DNA of 64,000 nucleotides, from contig NZ_BSNY01000026.1 of assembly GCF_030160235.1 (NCBI RefSeq), forward strand, positions 90,782 to 154,781. The letters run 5' to 3'. The translations under genes and the position numbers were made by a program. The notes beneath the pieces were generated by a model. It ran no database searches. It was not told where the DNA came from and saw nothing but the letters and a program-made list of their open reading frames with translations. Shown here one piece after another: positions 53,587-63,058 of this stretch (positions are counted from its first letter, which is position 1; each line of letters starts with the position of its first letter). This DNA is from Mesorhizobium huakuii. Its GTDB lineage: Bacteria > Pseudomonadota > Alphaproteobacteria > Rhizobiales > Rhizobiaceae.

Positions 53587-53752
53587 CTTTCTCCCCGTTT
53601 ACGGGGAGAAATGCCCGGCAGGGCAATGAGGGGCGGCGCCAGCCTTCCCGAGATATCGTCGAGGACGGGTCCGCGCACGGCCATTCGCCGAAGTTAGCGC
53701 TGCCCCTCATCCGCCCTTCGGGCACCTTCTCCCCGTAAACGGGGAGAAGGCA
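53587..53752. repeat. Large inverted-repeat element with self-palindromic ends
   Basis: The arms at 53589-53610 and 53727-53748 are exact reverse complements over 22 nt, and each arm is nearly palindromic by itself (CTCCCCGTTTACGGGGAG). TGAGGGGC and GCCCCTCA extend the symmetry inwards. It separates convergent apaG and hslO and could stop transcription from both sides. Related to the element at 48121. Confidence 0.75.
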
Positions 53753-53759
53753 AGGAACT

Positions 53760-54767
53760 TCACTGCGCAGCGAATTCCGCCGGGTCGAAGTCGTACTGCT
53801 TCGAGCAGAATTCGCAGGCGACGTGGATGCCGCCGTCCTCGGTCGAGTCCTTGATCTCCTGCGCGGAGAAACCCTCGAGGATACCGCGGATCTTGTCACG
53901 CGAGCATGAGCACTGGTCGGCGACGGGAACACCGCCGAAGACGCGCACACCATGCTCGTGGAACAGGCGATAGAGCAGCCGTTCGGCGCCGATCGTCGGA
54001 TCGATCAGCTCGGTCGGCTCGATCGTGCCGAGCAGCGCCAGCAGTTCCTGCCAGGAATTGTCCGCGGGATCATGGATCTCGTCGCGCGGATCGCCATCAC
54101 CGCCGGGCAGGTCCGGAACGCGCATGCGCTCGGGCGACTGCGGCAGGAACTGCGCCAGGATGCCGCCGGCGCGCCACTGTTCGCGCGCGCCGCCGACGCC
54201 GGGCGTCAAAAGCTTGGCCACGGACAGCCTGATATCAGTCGGGATCTGCTCCGACTGGCGGAAATAGGTGCGCGCTGCGTCTTCCAGGGTTTCGCCGTCG
54301 AGCTGGACGATACCCTGATAGCGCTGCGTATGGGCGCCCTGGTCGATGGTCAGCGCCAGCACGCCGCTGCCGAGCAGCGTCTGCTGGGATGTCTCACCTG
54401 CCGCGACCAAAGCCTCGAGCCTGTCGGCGTCGAAGCGCGCATAGGCGCGCAGTGCCGAAGGCGTGCTAAAATCCGCCACCAGCATGTCGACCGGCCCGTC
54501 GGTGCGGGTCTGCAGGATGAACTTGCCCTCGAATTTGAGCGAGGTGCCGAGCAGCACCGTCAGCACACAGGCTTCCGCCAGCAGGCGGGCGACCGGCTCG
54601 GGATAATTATGGCGGCCGAGGATGGCGTCGAGCATCGGCCCGAGCTGCACGGTGCGGCCGCGCACGTCGAGCGGGCCGACCTCGAACGGCACGACATGGT
54701 CGTCGCCGGCATAGCCGAACTCGCCGAGTTTGGGGTGATGTTCAGTCACTTGATGCGTTTCCAACAT
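53760..54767 (-). CDS. hslO: Hsp33 redox-regulated chaperone
   Basis: 335 aa from ATG 54767, with GGAG 7 nt upstream. The body shows DDHVVPFEVGPLDVRGRTVQ, ILGRHNYPEPVARLLAEACV and LQTRTDGPVDMLVADF. The C-terminal redox switch is complete: CxC in DQCSCSRDKIRGIL and CxxC in ACEFCSKQY, the four zinc-binding cysteines. Under oxidation the zinc is lost and the chaperone activates. It follows argF by 136 bp in the argD-argF-hslO order common in Rhizobiales. Confidence 0.95.
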   Translation of the reverse strand: MLETHQVTEHHPKLGEFGYAGDDHVVPFEVGPLDVRGRTVQLGPMLDAILGRHNYPEPVARLLAEACVLTVLLGTSLKFEGKFILQTRTDGPVDMLVADFSTPSALRAYARFDADRLEALVAAGETSQQTLLGSGVLALTIDQGAHTQRYQGIVQLDGETLEDAARTYFRQSEQIPTDIRLSVAKLLTPGVGGAREQWRAGGILAQFLPQSPERMRVPDLPGGDGDPRDEIHDPADNSWQELLALLGTIEPTELIDPTIGAERLLYRLFHEHGVRVFGGVPVADQCSCSRDKIRGILEGFSAQEIKDSTEDGGIHVACEFCSKQYDFDPAEFAAQ

Positions 54768-54903
54768 GACAAAGCTCCAGGGCGCGGCCATGCCGCCCCC
54801 TGGGGTGCATGCGTCCAAACGCGCTTGATTTGCGTGATGCGGCGCAGATAGGCATCGCGCCCCCGCAGATCAAGCGCCCAGGCCTTTCAAACCCCAAGCC
54901 ACC

Positions 54904-55815
54904 TCAAGCCCCAAGACACCAGGCAAGCACCGCCTTCTGGGCGTGGAGCCGGTTTTCGGCCTCGTCGAAGACCACCGAATGGGGTCCGTCGATGACCTCG
55001 TCGGTCACTTCCTCACCGCGATGCGCCGGCAGGCAGTGCATGAACAGTGCATCCGGCTTGGCATGCGCCATCAGCTTGGCATTGACCTGATAGGGCGAAA
55101 AGACGTTGTGGCCGCGCGCACGATGCTCCTGCCCCATCGACACCCAGCAATCGGTGACGACGCAGTCGGCCTGGTCGACGGCCTCCTCGGGCGAGCGGGT
55201 GAAGTGCAGCTTGCCGCCATGCGCCTTGGACCAGTCGATATGCTTCTGCGCCGGCTCGCTGCCTTCCGGCACGGCGACGTTGAGGTTGAAGCGGAACCGC
55301 GCCGAGGCCTCGAGCAGCGAATGCAGCACATTGTTGCCGTCGCCTGTCCAGGCGATGGTCTTGCCGGCCACCGGACCGCGATGCTCCTCGAAGGTCATGA
55401 TGTCGGCCATCAGCTGGCACGGATGGGTGTCGTCCGTCAGCCCGTTGATCACCGGAACCGTGGCGTTCTCGGTCAGTTCCAGCAGCCGGTCATGCGACGT
55501 GGTGCGGATCATGATCGCATCGACATAACGCGACAGAACCTTGGCGGTGTCGGCAATGGTTTCGGAGCGGCCAAGCTGCATTTCGGTGCCGGTCAGCATG
55601 ATGGTCTCGCCGCCAAGCTGGCGCATGCCGACGTCGAAGGAGACGCGTGTACGCGTCGACGGCTTGTCGAAGATCATCGCCAGCACCTTGCCTTCGAGCG
55701 GCCTAGTGCGCTCGCCGGCCTTGAGGCGCGCCTTTCGCACCACCGCGTCGTCCAGCATGAAGCGTAGGTCACCCTCGGAAACGGTGGAAAGATCGGTGAA
55801 ATGGCGAACTGACAT
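54904..55815 (-). CDS. argF: Ornithine carbamoyltransferase, anabolic
   Basis: 303 aa from ATG 55815 ([20 protein letters not shown]). Carbamoyl-phosphate loop [32 protein letters not shown], and the ornithine-binding [16 protein letters not shown] are all present. It makes citrulline from ornithine and carbamoyl phosphate in arginine synthesis. It lies 16 bp after argD, so the two are cotranscribed. Confidence 0.95.
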   Translation of the reverse strand: MSVRHFTDLSTVSEGDLRFMLDDAVVRKARLKAGERTRPLEGKVLAMIFDKPSTRTRVSFDVGMRQLGGETIMLTGTEMQLGRSETIADTAKVLSRYVDAIMIRTTSHDRLLELTENATVPVINGLTDDTHPCQLMADIMTFEEHRGPVAGKTIAWTGDGNNVLHSLLEASARFRFNLNVAVPEGSEPAQKHIDWSKAHGGKLHFTRSPEEAVDQADCVVTDCWVSMGQEHRARGHNVFSPYQVNAKLMAHAKPDALFMHCLPAHRGEEVTDEVIDGPHSVVFDEAENRLHAQKAVLAWCLGA

Positions 55816-55831
55816 CAGCAATATTCCGGAA

Positions 55832-57031
55832 TTACTTCGCAGCGGCCACGGCGATGGCGTCCGCCAGGCCTTTGGCACCGGCGCGGATGCGGTTGAGCGC
55901 TTCGTGGATCTCGGCATCGGTGACGGTGAGCGGCGGCAGCAGGCGAATGACATTGTCGCCGGCCGGAACCGCCAGCAAATGCTGGTCGCGCAGCGCCATG
56001 TTCACCTTGGTGTTGGGCATGGCGCATTTGAGGCCAAGCATGAGACCTGTGCCCCGGATGCCTTCGATGACATCGGGAAACTCGTCGGCGATCGCCGCCA
56101 GGCCTTGCTTCATCAGCAATGCCTTGCGCTGGATGTCCTCGAGGAAGCCGTCCTCCAGCACCACATCGAGCACGGCATTGCCGACTGCCATGGCCAGCGG
56201 GTTGCCGCCGAAGGTGGTGCCGTGCACGCCAGCCGTCATGCCGACAGCAGCTTCATCGGTTGCAAGGCAAGCGCCCATCGGGAAGCCGCCGCCAATGCCC
56301 TTGGCGATCGCCATGATGTCGGGCGTCACGCCTGACCATTCATGCGCGAACAGCTTTCCGGTGCGGCCGATGCCGCACTGGACCTCATCATAGATCAACA
56401 ACAGGCCGTGCTGGTCGCAAAGCTGCCGCAGCCGCTTCAGTGACTGCGTCGGGACCGGCCGAATCCCGCCCTCGCCCTGCACCGGTTCGATCAGGATCGC
56501 GGCGGTTTCCGGCGTGATCGCCTTCTCGGCGGCATCGATGTCGTCGAAGCCTACCTGGTCGAAGCCTTCGACCTTGGGGCCGAAGCCTTCAAGGTATTTG
56601 TACTGGCCACCGGCCGCGATGGTCGCCAGCGTGCGGCCATGGAAGGCGCCTTCGAAGGTGATGACGCGGAAGCGCTCGGGATGGCCCTTGACGAAATGGT
56701 AGCGCCGCGCCGTCTTGATCGCGCATTCCAACGCCTCGGCGCCGGAATTGGTGAAGAACACCTTGTCGGCGAATGTGGCATCGACCAGGCGCTCGCCGAG
56801 CCGGCTCTGTCCGGGGATCTCATACAGATTGGAGACGTGCCATAGCTTTGCCGCCTGCTCGGTCAGCGCCGCGACCAGATGCGGATGGCTGTGGCCGAGC
56901 GAATTGACCGCGATGCCGCCGGCGAAATCGAGATATCGCTCGCCCTTGTCGGTAACCAGCCAGGTGCCTTCCCCGTGGTCGAAAGCCAGGGGAGCGCGAG
57001 CAAAGGTCTCGTAAAGCGCCGAACCGCTCAT
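55832..57031 (-). CDS. argD: Acetylornithine aminotransferase
   Basis: 399 aa, a class III PLP aminotransferase: [75 protein letters not shown] lysine in [13 protein letters not shown], and [16 protein letters not shown]. It acts in arginine synthesis and often also in lysine synthesis. The ATG at 57031 overlaps the stop of a 26-codon upstream frame (TAATG), and an intrinsic terminator lies 28 nt upstream, which suggests leader-based control. Confidence 0.95.
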   Translation of the reverse strand: MSGSALYETFARAPLAFDHGEGTWLVTDKGERYLDFAGGIAVNSLGHSHPHLVAALTEQAAKLWHVSNLYEIPGQSRLGERLVDATFADKVFFTNSGAEALECAIKTARRYHFVKGHPERFRVITFEGAFHGRTLATIAAGGQYKYLEGFGPKVEGFDQVGFDDIDAAEKAITPETAAILIEPVQGEGGIRPVPTQSLKRLRQLCDQHGLLLIYDEVQCGIGRTGKLFAHEWSGVTPDIMAIAKGIGGGFPMGACLATDEAAVGMTAGVHGTTFGGNPLAMAVGNAVLDVVLEDGFLEDIQRKALLMKQGLAAIADEFPDVIEGIRGTGLMLGLKCAMPNTKVNMALRDQHLLAVPAGDNVIRLLPPLTVTDAEIHEALNRIRAGAKGLADAIAVAAAK

Positions 57032-57111
57032 TATATGCGTCTCCGGTACCGGAAAATCAAAAAAGCCGCCAAAGCGGCGGCCTTGTGCGGCTTATCGTGT
57101 TTTTCGGCCAT
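57031..57111 (-). CDS. Possible 26-codon leader ORF of argD
   Basis: It starts at ATG 57111 and reads [20 protein letters not shown], then RYRRRI and TAA, whose last base is shared with the argD ATG. Four of the last six codons are arginine (CGG TAC CGG AGA CGC ATA). It spans the terminator hairpin. No clear ribosome site is seen before it. A real leader peptide is possible but unproven. Confidence 0.35.
   Translation of the reverse strand: MAEKHDKPHKAAALAAFLIFRYRRRI
57059..57083 (-). terminator. Intrinsic terminator inside the argD leader
   Basis: On the minus strand GCCGCC and GGCGGC form a stem around GCTTT, followed by TTTTTT. It lies 28 nt before argD and after no annotated minus-strand gene, so it probably attenuates argD or ends a short leader RNA. 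Confidence 0.65.
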
Positions 57112-57209
57112 GAAGTCAACGAAAACGTCGCGTAGTGGCACGCGGCAAGCCCCCTGACGAGACGCCGGCTCATAAGCGACCGGGCAAGTTGGGGAAAACC
57201 GAAAAAACC

Positions 57210-57356
57210 GATTCGTGTTGCACTTGGGACTCTTGTCACCGAGTCAGCGCATAAGGTAATTGTAGTCGAGAAATAACTAGATTTCGTGCGGCGGACCTAA
57301 TCACCAGATATATGTGGTGTCTGCCCCAGCAGTGGTGCTGGGTCGGGAAAGGATTC
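57210..57356. promoter_or_regulatory. Cluster of GANTC methylation sites upstream of gcrA
   Basis: Four GANTC sites: GATTC 57210, GACTC 57228, GAGTC 57241 and GATTC 57352, within 147 bp just before gcrA. CcrM methylates GANTC and GcrA reads methylated promoters. About one such site per 256 bp is expected by chance. The rest of the 57112-57389 gap shows no gene. Confidence 0.6.
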
Positions 57357-57389
57357 TGATTGCCGCACGCTTAGCAGGAGCGCGGTCTC

Positions 57390-57908
57390 ATGAACTGGAC
57401 TGACGAGCGGGTCGAACTTCTCAGAAAATTGTGGTCGGAGGGTCTGAGCGCAAGCCAGATTGCTGCCCAGCTTGGAGGGGTGAGCCGCAACGCCGTCATC
57501 GGCAAGGTGCACCGCCTGAAGCTGTCGGGCCGCGGTCGCACAACGGCGACGCCGGCACGCCAGAAGAAGACGACACAGGGCTCGACCGTTCAGAAGTCGG
57601 TGGCCCGCGCCGCAAGCACGGCTCGCCACGTCACGACATCGATCGGCGCGACCGCCCTGCAGACGCAATTCGACGCCGAACCGGTGGCGCGGCACTATAT
57701 CCGCCCGGTCGAGAACGTCGTGGTACCGATCTCACGGCACCTGCAGCTCGTCGAGCTGACGGAACGCACCTGCAAATGGCCGAACGGCGATCCGCTGTCG
57801 GAGGACTTCAACTTCTGCGGCAACGAAGCCGCCGAAACCGGTCCGTATTGCAAATACCACGCCCGTGTCGCCTTCCAGCCGGCGGCAGAGCGGCGGCGGA
57901 ACCGATAG
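57390..57908 (+). CDS. gcrA: GcrA cell-cycle regulator
   Basis: 172 aa. It begins MNWTDERVELLRKLWSEGLS and continues with ASQIAAQLGGVSRNAVIGKV, the GcrA helix-turn-helix. A basic, low-complexity linker follows, then the C-terminal sigma70-interacting domain with LVELTERTCKWPNGDP, DFNFCGNEAAETGPYCKYHA. GcrA acts with the DNA methyltransferase CcrM to drive cell-cycle genes in Alphaproteobacteria. It is divergent from argD. Confidence 0.95.
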   Translation: MNWTDERVELLRKLWSEGLSASQIAAQLGGVSRNAVIGKVHRLKLSGRGRTTATPARQKKTTQGSTVQKSVARAASTARHVTTSIGATALQTQFDAEPVARHYIRPVENVVVPISRHLQLVELTERTCKWPNGDPLSEDFNFCGNEAAETGPYCKYHARVAFQPAAERRRNR

Positions 57909-58011
57909 ATAGGGAATAAGCAGTGGGGATTGGGCAGTAGGACAATACTGCCTATTTGCCCTGGGCCGGCGCTCGCGAGGCGCTTCTTACGCTACTGCCT
58001 ACTGCCTGCGC

Positions 58012-59019
58012 TCATAGCCACCCATTCTTGCGAAACCGCCAGTAGAGAAACGCGCAGATCGCCGCGATGGTGGCCAGCACGACCGGGTAGCCATACTCCA
58101 TCTTCAGTTCCGGCATGTCGGTAAAGTTCATGCCGTAGATGCCGGCGAACGCCGTCGGCACCGCCAGGATGGCCGCCCATGAGGCGAGTTTCTTGGAAAT
58201 CGCCGTTTCCTGGCTCTGACCGACCAGCAGGCTCGCCTCGAAGGCGAAGGCCAGCACCTCGCGCAGGCTGTCGATCTTTTCCTGGACGGTGCGGATATGG
58301 TCGGTCACGTCGCGAAACAGCGGGTGCATGGCTGAATGGATCTGCGGCAGGTCGGCACTGGTCAGGCGGCGGCAGACTTCCACCAGCGGCAGCGCCGCAT
58401 TGCGCAGGCGCAGGAGATCGCGGCGCAGCATGTAGAGCCGCTCGATATCGGGGCCGGTCATCGGCTTCAAAAGCACCCTGTCCTCGATCACCTCGACCTC
58501 GTCCTCGATCTGCTCAAGCACAGGCATGTAGTTGTCGACGATGAAATCGAGAATGGCATAGAGGACGAAGTCCTCGCCCTTGGCCAGTGAATGCGGGCAG
58601 CTTTCCCAGTGCTGGCGCACGGCGGCGTAGGAGGTCGACGGACCGTGTCTGACACTGACGATATAGCCCGAGCCGACGAACAGATGCGTCTCGCCGAAAG
58701 TCACCCGTCCTTCGATCAATTGCGCGGTGCGGGCGACGATGAACAGCGCATCACCATATTGCTCGATCTTCGGCCGCTGGTGCGGATGCTCGGCATCCTC
58801 GATCGCCAGTTCATGCAGGTGGAATTGCGCCTGGACGCGCAACAGAAGTTCGCGATCCGGTTCGAGCAGCCCGATCCAGACGACATGTCCCGATTTCTTG
58901 GCCCATTCGCCGGCTTCCTCGATCGGAATGTCGGCGATACGCCGCCCGGCCGTGTAGACGCTGGAGGCGATGATGCCTGATGTCGCCGCCGCGGGCTTGA
59001 ACTCTCGGACATATTCCAT
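58012..59019 (-). CDS. corA: CorA-type magnesium transporter
   Basis: 335 aa. A long N-terminal cytoplasmic domain with LAIEDAEHPHQRPKIEQYGD and a helical stalk (LRRDLLRLRNAALPLVEVCR) leads to two C-terminal membrane helices. The selectivity motif GMN is present in FAGIYGMNFTDMPEL, and the terminus is basic (YWRFRKNGWL), as in CorA. It is a pentameric Mg2+ channel, possibly also Co2+ or Ni2+. The 103-bp gap to gcrA contains only a short AGTAGG/CCTACT-like hairpin. Confidence 0.93.
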   Translation of the reverse strand: MEYVREFKPAAATSGIIASSVYTAGRRIADIPIEEAGEWAKKSGHVVWIGLLEPDRELLLRVQAQFHLHELAIEDAEHPHQRPKIEQYGDALFIVARTAQLIEGRVTFGETHLFVGSGYIVSVRHGPSTSYAAVRQHWESCPHSLAKGEDFVLYAILDFIVDNYMPVLEQIEDEVEVIEDRVLLKPMTGPDIERLYMLRRDLLRLRNAALPLVEVCRRLTSADLPQIHSAMHPLFRDVTDHIRTVQEKIDSLREVLAFAFEASLLVGQSQETAISKKLASWAAILAVPTAFAGIYGMNFTDMPELKMEYGYPVVLATIAAICAFLYWRFRKNGWL

Positions 59020-59117
59020 CGCAGCCTCCGGAAAGCAGGACCTTTATCCAAGGCCTGAGAAGCTTAACGCCGGCACAGTTTAGCGCAATATGATCTGGCG
59101 TTCGAGAGGACGAACGC

Positions 59118-59843
59118 TCATTTCGCCGGAAGCGTCGCCGAAAGGCTGATCTTGTCCGTCTTGTCGCCTTTCGGCCGCTCGGCCGGCATCTGGTCGCCGG
59201 TGACGATGTAGTAGATGGTCTCGGCGATGTTGGTGGCATGATCGCCGATGCGCTCGATGTTCTTGGCGCAGAACAGAAGATGCGTGCAGGGCGTGATGTT
59301 GCGCGGATCTTCCATCATATAGGTCAGCAATTCGCGAAACAGCGACGTGTACATGGCGTCGATCTGGTCGTCGCGGTCACGCACGAAGCCGATCTTGTCG
59401 ACCGAGCGCGATGCGTAGACGTCGAGAACTTCCTTGAGCTGGGTCAGCGCCAAATTGGCCAGGGCCTCGAGGCCGCGGAACAGGCTGGTCGGCTGGCGGC
59501 CGTCGGTGACGGCGACCACCCGCTTGGCGACGTTCTTGCCGAGGTCGCCGACCCGTTCGAGGTCGGCCGAAATGCGGATGGCGCCGACGATCTCGCGCAG
59601 GTCCGTCGCCATCGGCTGGCGCTTGGCGATGATGATGATCGCCTTGTCGTCGATCTCGCGCTGCCCCTCATCCAGCACGGCATCGTCGTTGATGACCTTC
59701 TGGGCCAGTCCCGGATCGGCATTGACGAGAGCGGCGACCGCCTGCTCGACCATGCGCTCGGCATGGCCGCCCATCGCCGCGATACGCTTCGACAGATATT
59801 TCAGCTCCTCGTCAAAGGCGCTCATTATGTGCACGGACTGCAT
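59118..59843 (-). CDS. phoU: Phosphate signalling protein PhoU
   Basis: 241 aa (ATG 59825, MSAFDEELKYLSKRIAAMGG, is an alternative start). Two three-helix PhoU repeats are visible with the metal-binding EXXXD-type motifs: IRISADLERVGDLGKNVAKR in repeat 1 and LLFCAKNIERIGDHATNIAE in repeat 2. PhoU restrains PhoR kinase when phosphate is plentiful. It lies downstream of phoR with 107 bp between; the pstSCAB genes that usually intervene are absent here. A half-site like a Pho box (CTGTCAT, minus strand at 59909-59915) lies upstream. Confidence 0.93.
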   Translation of the reverse strand: MQSVHIMSAFDEELKYLSKRIAAMGGHAERMVEQAVAALVNADPGLAQKVINDDAVLDEGQREIDDKAIIIIAKRQPMATDLREIVGAIRISADLERVGDLGKNVAKRVVAVTDGRQPTSLFRGLEALANLALTQLKEVLDVYASRSVDKIGFVRDRDDQIDAMYTSLFRELLTYMMEDPRNITPCTHLLFCAKNIERIGDHATNIAETIYYIVTGDQMPAERPKGDKTDKISLSATLPAK

Positions 59844-59950
59844 GGATGAAATGCCTTCCCACGGGTTCTTGAGTCGTTTCCTCGAATCCCCGCTGATACG
59901 CTAGCCGGATGACAGAAAAAAGAAACGGTTCCAGGGAAAATAGGGCAGTA

Positions 59951-61216
59951 TCAGTGCGTCGGCAAATGAACCGAGAAGGCGGCGCCCTTGCCGACCTCGG
60001 ATTTGATCGTCAGCCTGGCATTGTGGCGCGTCAGGATGTGCTTGACGATGGACAGGCCAAGGCCGGTGCCTTTCTGGGTCCGGCTGGTCTCCACGTCGAT
60101 GCGATAGAAGCGCTCGGTGATGCGCGGAATGTGCTCCTCGGGAATGCCGGGGCCGAAATCCCGGATGATCACATCAATGCCCGGTTCGGAACCGTCATCG
60201 GCGGGGGCGATCGACACCACGACGCGGCCGCCGGACTGGCCGTATTTGCAGGCGTTTTCCAGCAAGTTCTCGAAAACCTGGAACAACTCGTCGCGATCAC
60301 CCGGTACGTTGAGAGGTCCCTTGGCGAAATCGCGCTCGATGACAACACTGTTTTCACGGGCAAGCGGAGCCAGTGAATCGATGACGCTGTCGACGGTCTG
60401 GCGCAGGTCGACCTCGGTTCCCGGCTTCAGATAGGGCTTCATCTCCAGCCGGGACAACGACAGGAGGTCATCGATCAGGCGCGCCATGCGGCCGGTCTGG
60501 TTCTGCATGATCTGCAGGAATTGCTCGCGCGCCGCCGGATCGTTGCGGGCCGGTCCGCGCAGAGTTTCGATGAAACCGGCGATCGAGGCGAGCGGGGTGC
60601 GCAATTCGTGGCTGGCATTGGCGATGAAATCGGCGCGCATGCGGTCGATCCTGCGCGTTTCGCTCTGGTCCTTGAACACCAGTACATAGAGGTCGGTGCC
60701 GTGCCCGACCGACGACGCGCTCACCCGGTAGGCCCGTTCGACCGGCAGCTTCTCGGTATAGTCGACGACATCGGAGGCGATCGTGCCCGACAGCACGCCG
60801 TCGAGCAGGGTCTGCATTTCCGGCGCCCGGAACTTAAGCGGCAGCGACAGGCCCGGTGCGATGCCGCCAAAAGCAGCAAAGGCGGCGGCGTTGGCGTGGA
60901 CGATGGTGGCGGAGCGGTCGAAAATAATCAGTGGGTCGGCGACGGCCGCCGCCAGATATTCGCCCGACAGGCGCTGCAGGCCGATCGCCTCGATCGCGGC
61001 GGTATTCTCGCCGGACTGGCGCAGGCCGGCGGCCGGCAACAGTGCGGCAGCGGGCAGCAGAAGCAGCGCCGGCACCAGCACATAGGCGGAGATCCCCGCG
61101 AAGGCAAAAGCGATCAGGATACCGATAACGCCAGCGACGAGCAGCCAGCGACTGTTCCACAGCCGGATGGCCATGACTTGCGCCACACTTGCCTGCTCTG
61201 CGCTTTGCTCAGCCAT
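59951..61216 (-). CDS. phoR: Phosphate-regulon sensor histidine kinase
   Basis: 421 aa. Two membrane helices near the N-terminus (WLLVAGVIGILIAFAFAGIS and AYVLVPALLLLPAAALLP), a PAS domain (LIIFDRSATIVHANAAAFAA), HisKA with the phospho-acceptor in FIANASHELRTPLASIAGFI, and HATPase with NLLENACKYGQSGG, IIRDFGPGIPEEH and KGTGLGLSIVKHIL. This is the PhoR layout with no large periplasmic domain. The partner phoB is not in this window. phoU follows. Confidence 0.9.
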   Translation of the reverse strand: MAEQSAEQASVAQVMAIRLWNSRWLLVAGVIGILIAFAFAGISAYVLVPALLLLPAAALLPAAGLRQSGENTAAIEAIGLQRLSGEYLAAAVADPLIIFDRSATIVHANAAAFAAFGGIAPGLSLPLKFRAPEMQTLLDGVLSGTIASDVVDYTEKLPVERAYRVSASSVGHGTDLYVLVFKDQSETRRIDRMRADFIANASHELRTPLASIAGFIETLRGPARNDPAAREQFLQIMQNQTGRMARLIDDLLSLSRLEMKPYLKPGTEVDLRQTVDSVIDSLAPLARENSVVIERDFAKGPLNVPGDRDELFQVFENLLENACKYGQSGGRVVVSIAPADDGSEPGIDVIIRDFGPGIPEEHIPRITERFYRIDVETSRTQKGTGLGLSIVKHILTRHNARLTIKSEVGKGAAFSVHLPTH

Positions 61217-61329
61217 CCGCGCGTCCTATAGCCCTCTCGGGCGCTGTCCGGCCGTATGGCAACTTCCTGCTAGACCGGCATGGAGGCTCCCAATAGCATG
61301 AGTCCGTAAGCTGGAAAGGGTTCGTCTCG

Positions 61330-62238
61330 ATGAAAAAAGCCAAGGAAAATCCCGCGACGCCGACGTCAGGTCCGCTGAAGATCAAAATCGACGGCAAGGA
61401 ACGGGAATTCGACATCGAGAATCCCGAGCTTCCGGACTGGGTCGAGGACAAAAAGCTGACGGCGGGCGGCTACCCCTACGACAAGAAGATGAACAGCGAC
61501 GACTATGACGAGACGCTGGAGAAATTGCAGATCGAGCTGGTCAAGGCGCAGGCATGGCTGCAGGCGACCGGCAAGCGGGTGATGGCGCTTTTCGAGGGCC
61601 GCGATGCCGCCGGCAAGGGCGGCACGATCTTCGTGGTGCACCAGTATCTCAACCCACGCACGGCGCGCAACGTGGCGCTGACCAAGCCGACCCCCACCGA
61701 ACTGGGGCAATGGTACTACCAGCGTTATGTCGACCATTTCCCGACGTCGGGCGAATTCGTCACCTTCGACCGCTCCTGGTACAACCGCGCCGGCGTCGAG
61801 CCGGTGATGGGCTTCTGCACGCCCGAACAGCATGAGAAGTTTCTCGATGAAACGCCGCATTTCGAACGGATGATCGTCAATGACGACATCCACTTCTTCA
61901 AATTCTGGCTGAACATCGGCCGGGAAACGCAGCTCGAGCGCTTTCACGATCGCCGCTACAGCCCGCTGAAGAGCTGGAAGTTCTCGCCGATCGATGTCGC
62001 CGGCATCACCAAATGGGACGATTACACCAAGGCGCGCGACACCATGTTCGAGCGCACCCACAAGGCGTTCGCGCCGTGGATCATCGTGCGGGCCAATGAC
62101 AAGCGCCGCGCGCGACTGGCGGTGATGCGGCGGATCCTTTTGTCGCTGCCTTATGAGGGGCGCGATCTCGATACCGTCGGCAAGGAAGACAAGAAGATCA
62201 TCGGCGAAGGGCCGTCATTCCTCGGCAAGCAAGACTGA
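61330..62238 (+). CDS. ppk2: Polyphosphate kinase 2
   Basis: 302 aa. The PPK2 core is complete: Walker [21 protein letters not shown], the lid region [20 protein letters not shown], Walker B-type [20 protein letters not shown], and [18 protein letters not shown]. An N-terminal extension ([20 protein letters not shown]) is typical of the one-domain class I enzymes. It uses polyphosphate to phosphorylate ADP or GDP. It is divergent from phoR, which fits phosphate-linked control, although no clear Pho box was seen. Confidence 0.93.
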   Translation: MKKAKENPATPTSGPLKIKIDGKEREFDIENPELPDWVEDKKLTAGGYPYDKKMNSDDYDETLEKLQIELVKAQAWLQATGKRVMALFEGRDAAGKGGTIFVVHQYLNPRTARNVALTKPTPTELGQWYYQRYVDHFPTSGEFVTFDRSWYNRAGVEPVMGFCTPEQHEKFLDETPHFERMIVNDDIHFFKFWLNIGRETQLERFHDRRYSPLKSWKFSPIDVAGITKWDDYTKARDTMFERTHKAFAPWIIVRANDKRRARLAVMRRILLSLPYEGRDLDTVGKEDKKIIGEGPSFLGKQD

Positions 62239-62293
62239 GGCTTCCTGTGCCGCGCGGCCATCGGCCCGCGCGGCGCAGATTTTTCCTGATCGC

Positions 62294-63058
62294 TCAGGCG
62301 GCCAGCCTGGCGATCCGCTGCAGGCGCCGCAGCGTGGTGTCGTCCTGAAGCGCCTGCTGGAACAGCGAGATCTCCTGGTCGATGCGGTCGCACAGCACGC
62401 CGGTATTTCCCTTGAGCAGGCCACGGGTCTGCAGCAGGGCGGCGACCGGCTTCTTGGCGAGCTGCCTGGCGCGGCCGAGTGTCGCCTCTTCCACGCCGTC
62501 ATGCACGATCTCGGCGACGAGGCCGAGTGCCCTGGCGTCCTCGGCGTGGAGCGTGTCGCCGAGGCAGAAGAAGCGGAAGGCGCCGGCATAGCCGAGCTTC
62601 TGCGGCGCCAGGATGCTGGTCGCCGCGTCCGGCACAAGGCCGAAATCGACGAACGGCACCCGGAACGTGCTTTCATTCGAGGCGATCACCATGTCGCAGT
62701 GGAACAGGATGGTGCAGCCGACTCCGACGGCATCGCCGTCGACGCAGGCGAGGATGGGCTTGGGGAACGTCGCCAGCGTGCGGAACATGTCGGTGACGGC
62801 GGCGATCAGCTTCTGGTGCTTGGTGGCGTCGAGGAATTCAGAAAAGTCGCCGCCAAGGCAGAAGCAGCCCGCCAGGCCGCGCAGCACGACGACACGGACC
62901 TCGTCATTGTCGGCGGCTTCATGGAACGTCCTGGCGAGGCTTTCATAGGCCCTTCTGTCGAGCACCGGCCGGCCGTCATTCGACGACACGGTGACGATCA
63001 GCGTGTGGTTGCGCAGTTCCGGTTGCGGGTGCGGGTTCATGGTGGCCTCCAACCTCAT
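62294..63058 (-). CDS. Crotonase / enoyl-CoA hydratase-family protein linked to luxI
   Basis: 254 aa from ATG 63058, which has AGGAGG 5 nt upstream and overlaps the luxI stop (ATGA). Crotonase-fold features: VVLRGLAGCFCLGGDFSEFL (first oxyanion loop), ACVDGDAVGVGCTILFHCDM (second oxyanion Gly region), FRVPFVDFGLVPDAATSILA with the Glu/Asp-position residues. It acts on an acyl-CoA or acyl-ACP; because it is coupled to an acyl-homoserine-lactone synthase, it may shape the acyl chain of the signal, for example by adding or moving a double bond. That role is inferred. Confidence 0.8.
   Translation of the reverse strand: MRLEATMNPHPQPELRNHTLIVTVSSNDGRPVLDRRAYESLARTFHEAADNDEVRVVVLRGLAGCFCLGGDFSEFLDATKHQKLIAAVTDMFRTLATFPKPILACVDGDAVGVGCTILFHCDMVIASNESTFRVPFVDFGLVPDAATSILAPQKLGYAGAFRFFCLGDTLHAEDARALGLVAEIVHDGVEEATLGRARQLAKKPVAALLQTRGLLKGNTGVLCDRIDQEISLFQQALQDDTTLRRLQRIARLAA

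Noticed and set aside
59901-59920. Pho box upstream of phoU
   Set aside because: Only one good half-site (CTGTCAT on the minus strand) is present; the second half matches poorly, so it is mentioned under phoU but not annotated.
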